From: Undaria pinnatifida
Taxonomy: Eukaryota > Sar > Phaeophyceae > Laminariales > Alariaceae
Direction of reading: 5' to 3'
Length of the DNA: 64,000 nt
NCBI GenBank assembly: GCA_012845835.1
Contig: JABAKD010000025.1
Location: 772,001-836,000 of the forward strand
Each line of letters begins with the position of its first letter. The first letter of the stretch is position 1. A program made the position numbers and the translations under genes. Under the pieces are notes generated by a model, which ran no database searches, had not been told where the DNA came from, and saw only the letters and a program-made list of their open reading frames with translations. Below are positions 52,430 to 63,126 of the stretch, piece after piece.

Positions 52430-53175
52430 GCTCCCTCTTGTTCAAACGCCCCACCTAAAATCAAAACCTTCAAGAGAAATATACACTACCAGGCAATTGA
52501 TATCACCTCATTACCTTGGTAGCCATCGACGCCGTAGCTCCGTGTAACCCCCCCCCCCCCACCCCCAACTCCCCCGCTTTCCCCACCACCCGCACCATCG
52601 CCTAGACCTAGCACTACGCGTATAGCAAGCTCGTGCATCTACGCGACCTAAATCTGTCGCAAAGCCCCCTCCGCCCCCGCCCTCCCCGTTTGAACACTCT
52701 GCCCTATCCTCACCGGTTATACGACTTACAGGGTATACAATATATATACTGATGCATTCCTTCCACAACCGTCAGATTTGTACCCTTTAATGATTTATAG
52801 TTTCCGCGCACAGATTAAGTCCTCCCGCTCCCCCCGCTCCCTCTCGCTCAAACCCAGTCCCCCACGCCCCTAAAAGCCCCGCCCTCCCCTCACCGGTTAT
52901 TTGGCTTACAGGATTGACAAAGTGACGCGTTTCCTCCCACAGCTGTCGGAATTTGTTCCCCTCAAAAACGGGTTTTGTAGTTTCCGCCCACAGACTGATT
53001 AACATCACCCTGTTGACCCTGGTACAAGCTACACTGTAGATCTAAGGGGAGTCGCCGACCTGTATCCTTCATGAGGACACACAACCCGTAATACGTGCGA
53101 CCGGAGTAAAACACACAGGTTGCAAAGATGAGTTTCGACAAAATATTGGATCTCACAGCTGGAGTGTATCCTTTT
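52430..53175 (+). mobile_element. Foldback-family arm, plus orientation
   Basis: Begins with the TTGTTCAAACGCCCCACCTA phrase, then poly(C) at 52548-52560, a GCACCATCGCCTAGACCTAG core, C-tract modules and M1 from 52935 (CTCCCACAGCTGTCGGAAT) to GATCTCACAGCTGGAGTGTA at 53150-53169. The glycine-rich minus frames are artefacts. Confidence 0.7.
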
Positions 53176-53829
53176 TTTTTGTAATATAGTCTACCACATC
53201 AGTAGTAGTTAGTGAGAAATTGGTACAATCGTAGCCGATAACGGATGAGAGAGTTTTCCTGGAAATAACAGCAGTTTATCTCAATGATCGTTCTCGTCGT
53301 TCCGGTTTGATATTATATGCATAATAAATATTGGACTTTGTAGTTCTACTGTGGTATTGCTCTTTGAATGCAGGCAGCGTACGCAGTGATCACGAAAATG
53401 GCATAGTCCAGACTTCTGTACAAGGAGGACACGTAGTGACGAGTGGGACTGAGGTAGGGCAGGAACAGAGTAGTTCGAAGTACCCACACAGAAAGACAAA
53501 ACCAATTATACAGTACACAATGAGACTTTTCGCGAAGATGGTCAAGCTTCATCAGCTTCTTGGGAGCGGTGGACGATCCCAGTCAGATTGAATCGAATGG
53601 CACGTGCAGGCTGTATCCTGCTGTAGCGGTAGGGGCTCGGTGCTGCTAATATTTTCTCAAACCGGGGACAACCACGAGACGTGCCCTATTGTTTTCAACT
53701 GCTACGGACAGATACGTCGGTGTTCTCTCCGATATATCATCTCCAAAACATAGAATCGTCACAAGTGCTGTTGATCAATCAACTGCTCGTCGGATGCAAA
53801 TAATATTCCTAGGTTAATCGTTCAAAGGT
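53176..53829. other. No supported gene
   Basis: Short frames on both strands (53281-53591) and no motif. Confidence 0.3.
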
Positions 53830-54320
53830 AAAGAACCTGCATCCTCTATAGCAAGTAGGTGCTCCCACACTTATGATACAATGACCCCGGTCAGACAGAC
53901 TGATAAACGGTATCTTAGGGGATCACTGGACAGGTAACCGACAAGACGACAAGGAGAGATGTACTTCTCCGGACAGGACAACTGGAGGAGCTTCACAAGG
54001 GCAAGGAAGTCTGGAAGGACAACAAGGAGGCTTGGGAAGATAATTGACAGGGTGAGGAAACAGCTCGCCCTGACTATGATGACAGGCCAATGGATGTTCC
54101 ACTAAAGTCTTCTTAGAATGCTCGCCGCAGTGTCCGTCGCGACGATTTCACTTGCAGCCTGACGAGCCGGGTTCGTACTCGGTAGGTGTCCCGACACACC
54201 GAAGCAACTCTCTCGAAACATTCTGAGAGGCGCCGGGGCTTCGACTATATTCGAAGGCGTGTTGGAACCGGAGACATGGTATCCACAGTTAAACTTGTTT
54301 TTGGCGTAGGTCAAAAGATC
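53830..54320 (+). repeat. Dispersed repeat G, copy 2
   Basis: Aligns with 30545-31030. Frames are broken compared with the first copy, for example a TAA in the segment equivalent to GHWTFQQ. Upstream both copies have a GTAGGTGCTC phrase. Confidence 0.55.
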
Positions 54321-56430
54321 TTGCGGCTAATTTTTGCAAAGGCAGGCGAGGCACGTTCGCAGACGTGCTAAAAGACCGGCCGGTGTCGTGCGGGGAAAGC
54401 TCCAACATTGTTGTCCTAAACACCGCGGAGTTGGGTCGGCTCCCAAAATCCATGTTGGTCCATAGCAACTTCGTTTTCGGTATGCCATGACGGCGAGCCT
54501 CCTGCGGAAGCAATTTTTCCCGAAAGACGCCATCGGATTCTGCGGATGGGCGAGCGCTCATCTTACTGAGACACGCGCCGAGATCACGTGTTCCTGGGTA
54601 CCTTAGCGAGTCTTCATGTGCAACACGACGATCGAATGCGGGGATCCCGGGACCACGCCTCTCGGGCCTGCCAACGTAAGGAGTACGTCACGGCAACCTG
54701 CTTCATCCGTCAAGCTAGTCACATGAAATAACCTAAGATGTTTCCCGCCGTCGTCCATGCCTTCTCCGTGAAAAATATATATCTTCACACTTTAAATTGT
54801 ATATAACAGCGCGGCGATCGATGATAGTTAACGTCAGCACCGCACTATAATCTCTCAATCACTAGAAAAGTCGAACCAAGCTAGCCGGCCTTTGGTTAAC
54901 GCCCAATGGTGGTGGTCGAGACCACATACACGAAGAATGAGAGGTGTGGCAAATGGCGAGCACGCGTTGCACGGCACGGCCGGAAGTACGCACTGCCGCA
55001 TGCCGAAGGCGTAACGCCGCGGACAGGTTCCCTAATTGCCGCCCAACGGCACCGTGAATCGGCAGAGGACACAACTGCCGATGCTAACGTACTGTCCAGT
55101 CAAAGGAAATATGTCGTGCGTTCGGGGGGGCGCTGGTAACGTGCTTCATAACCTACCGTGGAGTGTATTGAGGATGCATCGTTTGGAGATTTCGCATCAT
55201 CGGACCTAGGCACCGTCCGCAGGGTAATTTTCTACAAACCACGGCTGCACAACGATGTGGGAGCCGATGGTGAGGAACAACTAACGACTTCAACTACGAT
55301 GGCTCCCTAGCGGGGAAACTGTGCAGGAACAGCCGTGCGAGGACGTTCACGGAGCACATGAGTCGTCGTTTGTTTAGGGACGCCCCAGCTTATCGGTGGT
55401 GATACGCGTGGTTTGACAGCTTTTGACGGACCGATTAAAGCAAGCGATACCGTGTGGGAGTTTCCGTGAGATTAGACAAGTTTTTCCGCCGTCCTTTGCT
55501 ATCATCTCGTATGGACAGTAATATGCCTCATTCAACCTCCAGATGCCGCTAAAGCCGGAGGCGACGAGGCTTCAGTTGGAACCAAAATCGAAAACGCATG
55601 GATCGACCTCGCCCTTCGCCGAAAAGACGAAGCCGTGCGTAAAATGCTTCAAAACGATAACGGCATTCACGTTCGTGGCGGATCGGCATTGTTGTGCAAA
55701 TCTTAACAATGCACCAGGTTACACACCTCGGCGCGTGTATTGCAAACCTGCTCTCGTTCATGAGTGTTCTAGGGTAGGGCCGTGAATGTTGGTTACTGGT
55801 GGGTTATGTCCAGGTGTCCTTGAATAGACAGCTAGTGGTACGTACACTTTGTTTTTCTGGAAGGTCAACACGATTGAATGCCCCCATGTTTCAGATGTGC
55901 AATCGATAATGTAAATGCCCACAAGAAACATCGGAGATATATGCGGGAACGTTCCAAAGTCGTCGTCGGCCCACTATCAATCAACGACGTGACACAACAC
56001 TATTTTCGCCTTTTTGGTGCGCCTCTTCTACTCGGGGTTGCCTCAGATATGATCGCACCCTGTTCCTGGAGTCCGTAATGGTTCCAAATTGGGCAGCGGA
56101 TGTCGGGGTTCGTAACGGAGATGTGAGAGCCCATCACGGATGCTATGGGGGCGCATGGTAGCCGTGTAGCGGTCAAAATTTTGGCATGTTGCCGAAGTGC
56201 GGACACAACAAGGTGGGAGGGTAGCTGGCGTCAGATTCAAGGTTGAGCCCGCCCTGGATGGCACCGGTGTAGCGTCCCTGTTGACCTTCGTCTATGAACG
56301 GACAACCTATCCGTCTAAACATATATGCAAAGGGCATTTCCACGCTGAAACTGTCCTGTGTCCGTGACTCGTGTATGCAATCGTGATGAGGCAGACATAA
56401 TCGTCAACGGGTATGTAATGTGTCAATATA
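54321..56430. other. Unassigned; scattered protein-like fragments
   Basis: Both strands have plausible short peptides, for example plus-strand LKDRPVSCGESSNIVVLNTA near 54385-54445 and the minus frame 54289-54561. None matches a known family and overlapping frames conflict. A decayed gene or retroelement is possible. Confidence 0.25.
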
Positions 56431-56682
56431 GCTAATAATAGTGCCATGAAAAGGATGAGCATTTTTTGGTTAACACGGATGCTGATAACATACTAGACTA
56501 ACGGATGATATAACGCTCAGTGCTGACCCTGTTTCCTTCTTCTGCATGGGGGTTTTGCGAGACGGCTAATAATAGTGCCATGAAAAGGATGAGGATTTTT
56601 TGGTTAACACGGATGCTGATAAAATACTAGACAAACGGATGATATAACGCTCAGTGCTGACCCTGTTTCCTTCTTCTGCATG
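56431..56682 (+). repeat. 134-bp direct tandem duplication
   Basis: The 117-bp segment from GCTAATAATAGTGCCATGAA to CCTTCTTCTGCATG at 56431-56547 is repeated at 56565-56682 with only about three substitutions in the copied part. After each copy comes GTTTTGCGAGAC or GGTTTTTGCGAGAC. The second copy has an additional ~30 bp in between that was lost from (or added to) the first. Confidence 0.9.
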
Positions 56683-56764
56683 CCTGCTAACCTCGTGCTC
56701 GACCTGTTTGGGTTTTTGCGAGACATCCGTTGGGAGAAGGTCGCTGACAAGGATGTACATTAGT

Positions 56765-57180
56765 TCATTTTTTCACTATGGAGGTCCGCGGCAATGACCG
56801 CGGAACTTCCATGGGCTTCTGTGGGTGTTGCCACGGGCTTCGGTGGAAATTCGTGGTTTCCACGACAAATGCCGAGGCCCATGACACCATCACCACCAAA
56901 ATGCCACGGTTGTGGCCACGGCACGCCGGTCTGTTCGTGGCAAACTCCGTCGTACCAACCATGGCAACCCATTGAAGTCTGCCGTATTTGCCACGGGATG
57001 ACACTGCCGTGGCAACGTCTACGGCTATCCGCGGTCATTGCCACGACAACGCGACAATGACCATGGGAGTCCTCGGAATTCCGCAGCAAATGCCACAGCA
57101 GGTTCCGCGGGCGGCCAACGCCAGCAAACTCCACGCCAATCCGCGGCCGTCCGCGACCATTGCCACGGCGTCCAATAGTG
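56765..57180. repeat. Degenerate TTGCCACGG minisatellite
   Basis: Dense recurrence of TTGCCACGG, CCGCGGCAA, CCATGGGAG and CCACGGCA units in both orientations (for example GTGTTGCCACGGGCTTCGGT and CTGCCGTATTTGCCACGGGA). The open frames on both strands are by-products. Confidence 0.65.
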
Positions 57181-57256
57181 ATACACTATTTTTGCAATTT
57201 CCAACCATATTATCCCAAAAATGTCATAAACGGGCATTTCGACCGGTAGTTCGAAT

Positions 57257-57280
57257 GGGTTAGGGATAGGGTTAGGTTTT
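57257..57280. repeat. Interstitial telomere-like tract
   Basis: GGGTTAGGGATAGGGTTAGG; three imperfect TTAGGG units, directly after the TTGCCACGG minisatellite. Confidence 0.5.
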
Positions 57281-57394
57281 ACGAATATTAGGTAGATTTG
57301 CGGCGTTTCGTCGTATATTTCGAAGTATACCTAGTAGGGTTATAGCCATTTCAACTTCAAAATGTTACGCCTCTATTTTTAATTAAAGCGTGTT

Positions 57395-57757
57395 AAATAC
57401 GCCAGCTGTGAATTCGATTACTCTAACGCGCTCGTTTCTCATCTTCGCAAGTTGCGTGTTACAGAAGCCGCGGTAAATGATTTAGTGTACGTATTGTTAT
57501 TTAAAGACATATTACTCGTTTGGAGATGCTGCCATTCGTATTTTTTCAAGTGGGTACATTTCCAGCGCTGCTCTTCTTCGTGAGGTATTGCTCGTAGTAT
57601 TTGAGCATCGCGGTACCGGTATTAATCGATGAATATCGCTCAAATATACCAATTATGTTAATAAGGTATTCTAACGACCCCAGCTGTGAGTTCGACAAGG
57701 TTTAGGTCGGTACTCACCTTTGCAAGCTGCGTGTAATATATTTTATGTAAACAAAAT
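57395..57757 (-). repeat. Two diverged foldback termini
   Basis: CGCCAGCTGTGAATTCGAT with CATCTTCGCAAGTTGCGTG (57398-57460) and CCCCAGCTGTGAGTTCGAC with CACCTTTGCAAGCTGCGTG (57677-57735) are older versions of the M1 end. A cleaner copy starts at 57758. Confidence 0.5.
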
Positions 57758-58205
57758 CACACTCCAGCTATGTGATCGAAGAGTTACTCAAATTTCGTCC
57801 TTGCAAGCCGTGGACGATCCTCCGATCGCGCGTATCGCTGTGTGTGTCCTCATCAATGATATTAATCGGCGACTCCCCTCGGAATTACAGTGTTGATGGT
57901 ACCAGGGTCAACAAGGTGATGTTAGTCAATCTGTGCACGGAAACAATATGCCCTGTTTTTGAGGGGGGCAACATTTGACTGCTGTAGAAGAAAATGCATC
58001 AGCTAATCAAGCTCATCCTGTAGAGTGTATCACCGGTAAGGGGAGGACGGAGTTGTTAAGGACGTGGGGGCCTGGGGCGGGGGGAGGGGAGGGGGGCAGG
58101 GGGGCTGAAGAAGAGGGTGGAAGGGGTGGGGGGGGCAACTATATCTGTGCGTGGAAAGCATTAAACCACTTTTAAGAAGGGGACACATCTATCTGACAGC
58201 TATGG
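57758..58205 (-). mobile_element. Foldback-family arm, minus orientation
   Basis: Starts CACACTCCAGCTATGTGATC, goes through CTCCGATCGCGCGTAT, GGGTCAACAAGGTGATGTTA and a CACCGGTAAGGGGAG phrase, then a G-tract block at 58075-58130 and ends after ACATCTATCTGACAGC. More diverged than the arms at 32-34 kb. Confidence 0.65.
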
Positions 58206-59180
58206 ATGGAATGCATCAGTTTATTCGGGTTTATCCTGCAATTTTTATATTCAACTCCACGCGTGTTCCAACCGGTACACGATGTGTGTGGGCAACTCAC
58301 AATTCATTTTTCCGTGATACCAGAGATTCGTTTTATAATGCAGTCGGTCAGCTGCAGCGCAATTGTGCGTGGTGTGTTCGTTTTAGTTGTCCCCTTTGTG
58401 TAATTACGCATCTGGAAGAACTTTTCAAAGGAACCCAATACACGATCATCATATCGAATCTATCCGAAATGTGTTCATCAATCCAACGCCAAAAACCGCG
58501 TTGCAGTCGGAGATTATCTTGAAGAGCTACGCACTATTATGTCGCAAGCCTTTCATTGTCATCTTGACCGAAAACGAGGTTTGTCAAAAACAAGGACCAA
58601 CAAAGACAACCGACCGGCTGAGCTCCGCATGAAAATATGATTCTTCAACAGTCGTTCGTTATACTGAAAATTGTGTCCATAGCATACCGTTTCCCATAAG
58701 AAACCATGGCTGAGGCGGCATTTCTGATTCTTGTTTTACTTATCATTAGTGAGTATCTAGTACCACACACGACAGAAAAAAGCCCTCATATAATTTGCGA
58801 GCTGCGCGCCAAGTAATCTCTCTATATATACTATATTCATCCCGCCCTGACGTCGGTAGGTGAGCCCATTTGTCAGTATGTCTCCGCGAGAAGCCATAGC
58901 CAGCCTATGTACCGCCTTGTGCCTCGTAATTTCGTGCCTCCACATGCCGGAGTCAAGTAAAACCCGGGGAAAGCATACTGGAGTCACCACCGTGGATAAT
59001 CGTTGACGGAAAGCGCTCGTACAAATTTGCAAAAGAAGTCAGGTCGATCTTCACGGGACCTCCTTTGGATGGCCGGCGCTGGGACATGATGACTTCTCGC
59101 TTCGGCTCCCGGAGCGCGTGTCCGGATTCATTCGCTTTGCCCCTTCCTTGCGAAAGCAGGCGGCAGTCATTGGGCATTTT
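58206..59180. other. Unassigned; possible coding fragment at 58396-58634
   Basis: A stop-free plus frame from about 58401 to a TGA at 58638 reads YLEELRTIMSQAFHCHLDRK in its middle and ends PAELRMKI. It has no upstream ATG and no known domain, so an exon or relic is possible. The minus frames 58757-59195 are protein-like (ANLYERFPSTII) but unknown. Confidence 0.25.
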
Positions 59181-59184
59181 TATG

Positions 59185-59645
59185 TCGGAATACATTTGCC
59201 AGTGCGAGCATACAAAAATATAAAAGGGGGTCTCAATACAGGCGTCGATTTGTTAGGTGCTACATGCGTCGGACAGACAGGGCTTTTTCTGTTCGATATA
59301 GCTTGTCTCAACGAACAGCCTAGCAATAAGTTACGGTTACATACGTTGTGTCACGGAGGTAAGTTACAGGGATCGTCCTGTGGTATCACCCACGAGCAGT
59401 CCCACGGGTATGTACGAGTCAGGCACTATGCGAGGAGGTTTAGGTACTCGACTACGAGCGATTGTTACTGGGCTGTGGAGAGTTGGCCCACATGACCCAC
59501 TCCACCTTTCCCCCTGCATTCGTCTACCCCTTTTCCGGGCCGACATAATAAAGACATCTGAAACTATCTTCTACACACTGCGTGTTGCAGTGCCTCGCTC
59601 ACAGCCTAGTGTGGCTGTTGGGAGCTTATCCATTTATCGCATATC
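59185..59645 (+). other. Possible 5' LTR or leader of copia C
   Basis: Immediately upstream of the copia C Gag. It contains AAAATATAAAAGGGG (59213-59227), a good TATA box, and AATAAA (59547-59552), a polyadenylation signal, in the order expected of U3 and R. A TATCAGCGC at about 59642 resembles part of an initiator-Met-tRNA primer site. The 3' LTR lies outside the window, so the boundaries cannot be confirmed. Confidence 0.35.
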
Positions 59646-59696
59646 AGCGCTAAACAAACACGTTAACGACTTATTGTTCGAGCAACCAGCCTGATC

Positions 59697-59915
59697 ATGC
59701 CGAGTGGAACCCCAGTGGACGGGTCGTCCGAGATGGTCGACCTGACCAGTCTCTTGAGGCTGCTGGCGGCGGACAGGAGAGAAGACCAAGATCGACGCGA
59801 GACCGACCGAGAACTGCGATGTCAAGACGGTGAGCGACTGAAGACACAGATTTTCGAGGAGATGGATCGCAGAACTGCTGCGGTTAGGGAGGGTTGCGTC
59901 TGGTGTTACTGTTGA
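59697..59915 (+). pseudogene. Copia C N-terminal Gag segment
   Basis: Starts MPSGTPVDGSSEMVDLTSLL at 59697, followed by a highly charged heptad-like stretch (RREDQDRRETDRELRCQD) that should form a coiled coil. The frame ends after a cluster of Cys at about residue 67-72. It probably continues into the Gag core after frame changes. Confidence 0.5.
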
Positions 59916-60049
59916 GCGGGTCGGAACCGCTACCAGTGCAGGGGAAGTAAGGGGAGTCAGCTCCAGTGGGAGTTTGCCAGATCTTGGCGCGGCAATAGGC
60001 CTGCCAAGGAGTGGTGCGAGTGGCAGCGTAGATAGTCATAGAGCTGAAG

Positions 60050-60572
60050 TTGGTTCTCGCGGATTTGGGAGTTTGAAGCATTCGGTTCCTAAATTCAGTG
60101 GAAAGTCGGATGACTTTCCATTGGGAAGGAGCACTTGGAGGTGTTTACTTCCATGGTTGGGTGCATGTCGGCGTTCCTCGTAGATCATGATATGATGATA
60201 GGCGACGTTACGAAGAACACTCAATACTTTCTCTCGCAGGGGTTCAATGAGGAACATATTAAGACAACTAGAGTAGCTTGGACTTGCCCGGCAGAGAGCG
60301 TTGTGAACCGTGATCTGCTTGCTAGATTGTTCGCAACAAAATCACCTAGTGCTAGCTGGAGAATGTTGTATGATTGGTTCATGCCTAAGACAATGGCTGA
60401 ACAGGTCAAGTGGTCGGTAGCGTTCGACTTCGCAAAAATAGAGAAAGGAGAAGAGCCCATGAAGTTTTTTTGTCAGATAGACAAGATTGTTGGAGTGCTC
60501 GCGTCGCCAGGTTTGATCAAGTCGGTAGCAGACGCCAACCGCAAGATCATGATGACCCTCACATCACACTAG
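60050..60572 (+). pseudogene. Copia C Gag core (UBN2-like)
   Basis: A VPKFSGKSDDFPL segment near 60085-60125 in one frame passes, after a one-base frame change, into the 60135-60572 frame: EVFTSMVGCMSAFLVDHDMM, then a helical region with WRMLYDWFMPKTMAEQVKW, AKIEKGEEPMKFFCQIDKIV and DANRKIMMTL. KFxGxxxxFPxWK, W-x-L and F--K--I are the pattern of the copia Gag capsid region (UBN2/DUF4219 type). The stop at the end replaces the continuation, which is found one frame away. Confidence 0.65.
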
Positions 60573-61603
60573 AAATAGAGGAACGCACTATCTTGTACCG
60601 TGAGGATGTCACTCGAGCGGAGATCGAGTGCGTCATCCGACAGCGGTACTTGCGCCTCCACGCGACAAAGGGTAAGGACGTGGGCCAGGCTCTACTTTCG
60701 AATGGAGCTGCTCGAGGTGGTCGTGCAGATAGAGGTAGGCATAGAAGTAACGGTAAGCGGACAGGTGAAAGTGACACAGCAAGCAAGAACAGTCAGGGTA
60801 GCGGAAGCAGTAATCCCCAAGCCCCCACGCATAAACCCCCCTCAGCGTTCGACAAAGTGAAGGCAAAATGCATTCGTTGCTTGGAACCCGGGCACACCTG
60901 GTCCCAGTGCAAGGCTTGCATCCCCCCTGCACAAGAGCAGACATCAGGCGGAGGTGCGCAAGGCCAGAACAACGGCAGTGAGACTGTGTGTTGTCTTGCG
61001 AAATGCATGCTTGGTACTAACGATGACTCGTGTAATATGAAACGTAGTGATTGCATCGGTGAGAAGTGGATAGCGGACAGTGGTGCATCCTTTCACATGA
61101 CCCATTCAGCTGACCTTTTGAGCGATGTAAGACTGTGCGATGACAAGGTTAGAATCGGTGACAACCATCTGATCGACGTGGTAGAGTACGGAACGCTGAC
61201 TGTTGTATTCCCAGGGAATCCGACTGTCAAGCTGTTGGATATGGATTACGTGCCAGAAATTGCATTCAACTTGTTTTCGCTGATGGCTGCACACGAGCAG
61301 GGAGTAGCATTTACGACTGAGGAGAAAGACTTGTGCATTTCTCTTTTCAATGGGAGGTTGAGGTTTGAAGGTAATGGATCCATTTACTCCGGATTCACTT
61401 ACAGGATAGAGCCAGACAACGGCTATGTGCCGTTCCTCTTTGAAACCCCCAACCCTCCCGAGACTTGTGTTGAATATGGTTGCGATTTTCCCCTTGCTTT
61501 TCCTGTGCTCGCACCCGGTAGTACCGCGTTTACTGAGAATAGTGTTGACATCAACGTTTTTCACTGCGTGCAAGGTCGCTCGAATGAACTACTTTTGCGA
61601 TAG
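60560..61603 (+). CDS. Copia C Gag C-terminus, zinc knuckle and aspartic protease
   Basis: An open frame extends from 60410 to 61603; credible homology begins at about 60563 with the IEERTILYREDVTRAEIECV segment. A basic Gly/Arg linker (RGGRADRGRHRSNGK) leads to CIRCLEPGHTWSQC at 60870-60911, a perfect C-x2-C-x4-H-x4-C knuckle. The protease begins WIADSGASFHMT at about 61067-61102 with an intact D-S-G-A active site, followed by LLDMDYVPEIAFNLFSLMAA. The frame ends in the pre-integrase part, FHCVQGRSNELLLR, at TAG 61601-61603 where the integrase zinc-binding region should continue. This is the least damaged retroelement gene in the window. Confidence 0.75.
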   Translation, partial: HITLEIEERTILYREDVTRAEIECVIRQRYLRLHATKGKDVGQALLSNGAARGGRADRGRHRSNGKRTGESDTASKNSQGSGSSNPQAPTHKPPSAFDKVKAKCIRCLEPGHTWSQCKACIPPAQEQTSGGGAQGQNNGSETVCCLAKCMLGTNDDSCNMKRSDCIGEKWIADSGASFHMTHSADLLSDVRLCDDKVRIGDNHLIDVVEYGTLTVVFPGNPTVKLLDMDYVPEIAFNLFSLMAAHEQGVAFTTEEKDLCISLFNGRLRFEGNGSIYSGFTYRIEPDNGYVPFLFETPNPPETCVEYGCDFPLAFPVLAPGSTAFTENSVDINVFHCVQGRSNELLLR

Positions 61604-62230
61604 ACCGCAAAATCACTTGGTCTACAACTGGTAGGAACATTTAAACCCTATACGGGATGCTCTATGGTGAAAGGCTACCGCAAGCCTATCCCTAACACCA
61701 AAAAAAAAATGCGCGACAGAGAAGTTGGGGAGAGTTTGTGTTGACCTCAGCGGACGAAATAGAACACCTCCCCTGACGGGAGCGCGGTATGTCATGCTTG
61801 TGAAGGATGGCCACTCTCGCCACGCGTGGGTGTATTTTCTGAATCATAAATCGGATTCAGGAGACGCATTTAGGTAGTTTTTGGCTATCGTGCGCGCCGA
61901 CGGAGTACCTCTAAAGTTGAGATTGTTTGGTGCGATAACGGGGGGGAGTTTTTCCGTGGTGAGTTTGGAGAGGTGCGCAAACAGTATTGCATCAAGAAGG
62001 AGTTTACCATTGCCGATAGCCCTAAGCAAAACGGCGTAGTAGAGAGAGCGCTAGGTATAATTCAGACCGCGGGACTTGCCGCGTGCATCCAAGCACCCAT
62101 CATATTTCCTCACATTCAACTACCACGGACTAAATCCCTGCGGGCGGAAGCGGTGCATTGGGCTCGTGACGCCCTGAACCACACCACGACCACTTCAAAC
62201 CCCGGAAACCGGTCGCCGCACGAAATGTGA
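61604..62230 (+). pseudogene. Copia C integrase
   Basis: After the TAG, a TAKSLGLQLVG segment and TGCSMVKGYRKP give the second half of the zinc-binding region. Then VCVDLSG (first catalytic Asp) and ARYVMLVKDGHSRHAWVYFL at 61785-61845, a TAG at about 61876, a one-base frame change near 61910, and CDNGGEFF (second Asp) at 61932-61955. The final frame, 61973-62230, has KEFTIADSPKQNGVVERALG with the catalytic Glu. The D-D-E triad is intact but the frame is broken. Confidence 0.7.
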
Positions 62231-63126
62231 TACAGAAATGCCGCACCTGCTTCACCGCACCCGTTCCTTTGCCTAGCGTACTGTCGCTGGAAACGCCCGT
62301 CGAAGACGCACCCCCGGGCCGAAAGCTGCTTTTACCTCGGGCCGGCGTCGACTACCCAAGTGACTCCTTGCGCATGCTCACGCGGGCGAACAAGGTGGTG
62401 AAAACAAGGGACGTGACCTGGGAGGCAACGCTTAGTACAGGAGCGCCGTCACCCCCGGTGCCGGAGATGCCGGAGCAGGGAGGGACCGTGGACCTAGAAG
62501 AAACGCCTGAGCCGGGAGGGACAGATGTCTAAGAATCCGCCCCGACGACTTCACTGCCGGTAGTGGGGAGGGGAAGTCCTCACCAACTCCGTGTGGTGTC
62601 TCCGATGACGCAAGCTGGCGGCGGTTCGCAAGCCGAAAGCAAGGAGCTGCACGATTCATCAACGGTCAGCAGCGAACCGCCCGAAAGCGACACTTCATCT
62701 CGAGATGACGACGATGCGTCCTCTTCTGACGATGGAGCTCCGACCCCGACTCCTATCCGAACTGCTGCGCGCCAACTTGGAGCGCACATGTCAGAACCAG
62801 GCGATGGTGCAGAGATACGGGAGAGAAGCACGAGAGCGCAGACCAGAGCGCTCAACCGGGAAGCGGCAACGGGGCATATCAGTACGGTCGGACCCTGTGA
62901 GGGAGGCCGCATATTCCATGCACTACTGGCGGCGCAAGACAAAGGCGGTGAACCTACTCGGTTGCTGGATTGCTTCCTCAAGGAGGCGGAACCGGAACCG
63001 ACGTCTTTCTCCACGGCGCGTTCTTTAATCCACTCTGGCGTTCGGGTAGAGGCGATACAAGCGAGATTTGATGGGTTAGAGGCCGCTGACACTTTCACTG
63101 AGATTTTCCGAAATTCCGGCGGGTAG
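62231..63126 (+). pseudogene. Copia C linker between integrase and reverse transcriptase
   Basis: Proline/glutamate-rich frames: 62227-62532 ends EMPEQGGTVDLEETPEPGGT and a stop. The 62563-63126 frame has an acidic serine-rich block (DTSSRDDDDASSSDDGA) and a TRAQTRALNREAATG segment, typical of the low-complexity region before the copia RT. An antisense frame of equal length (62580-63143) is its shadow. Confidence 0.6.

Noticed and set aside
59185-59645. Firm 5' LTR call with TG...CA borders
   Set aside because: Without the 3' LTR in the window the borders cannot be confirmed, so only a possible LTR is listed.
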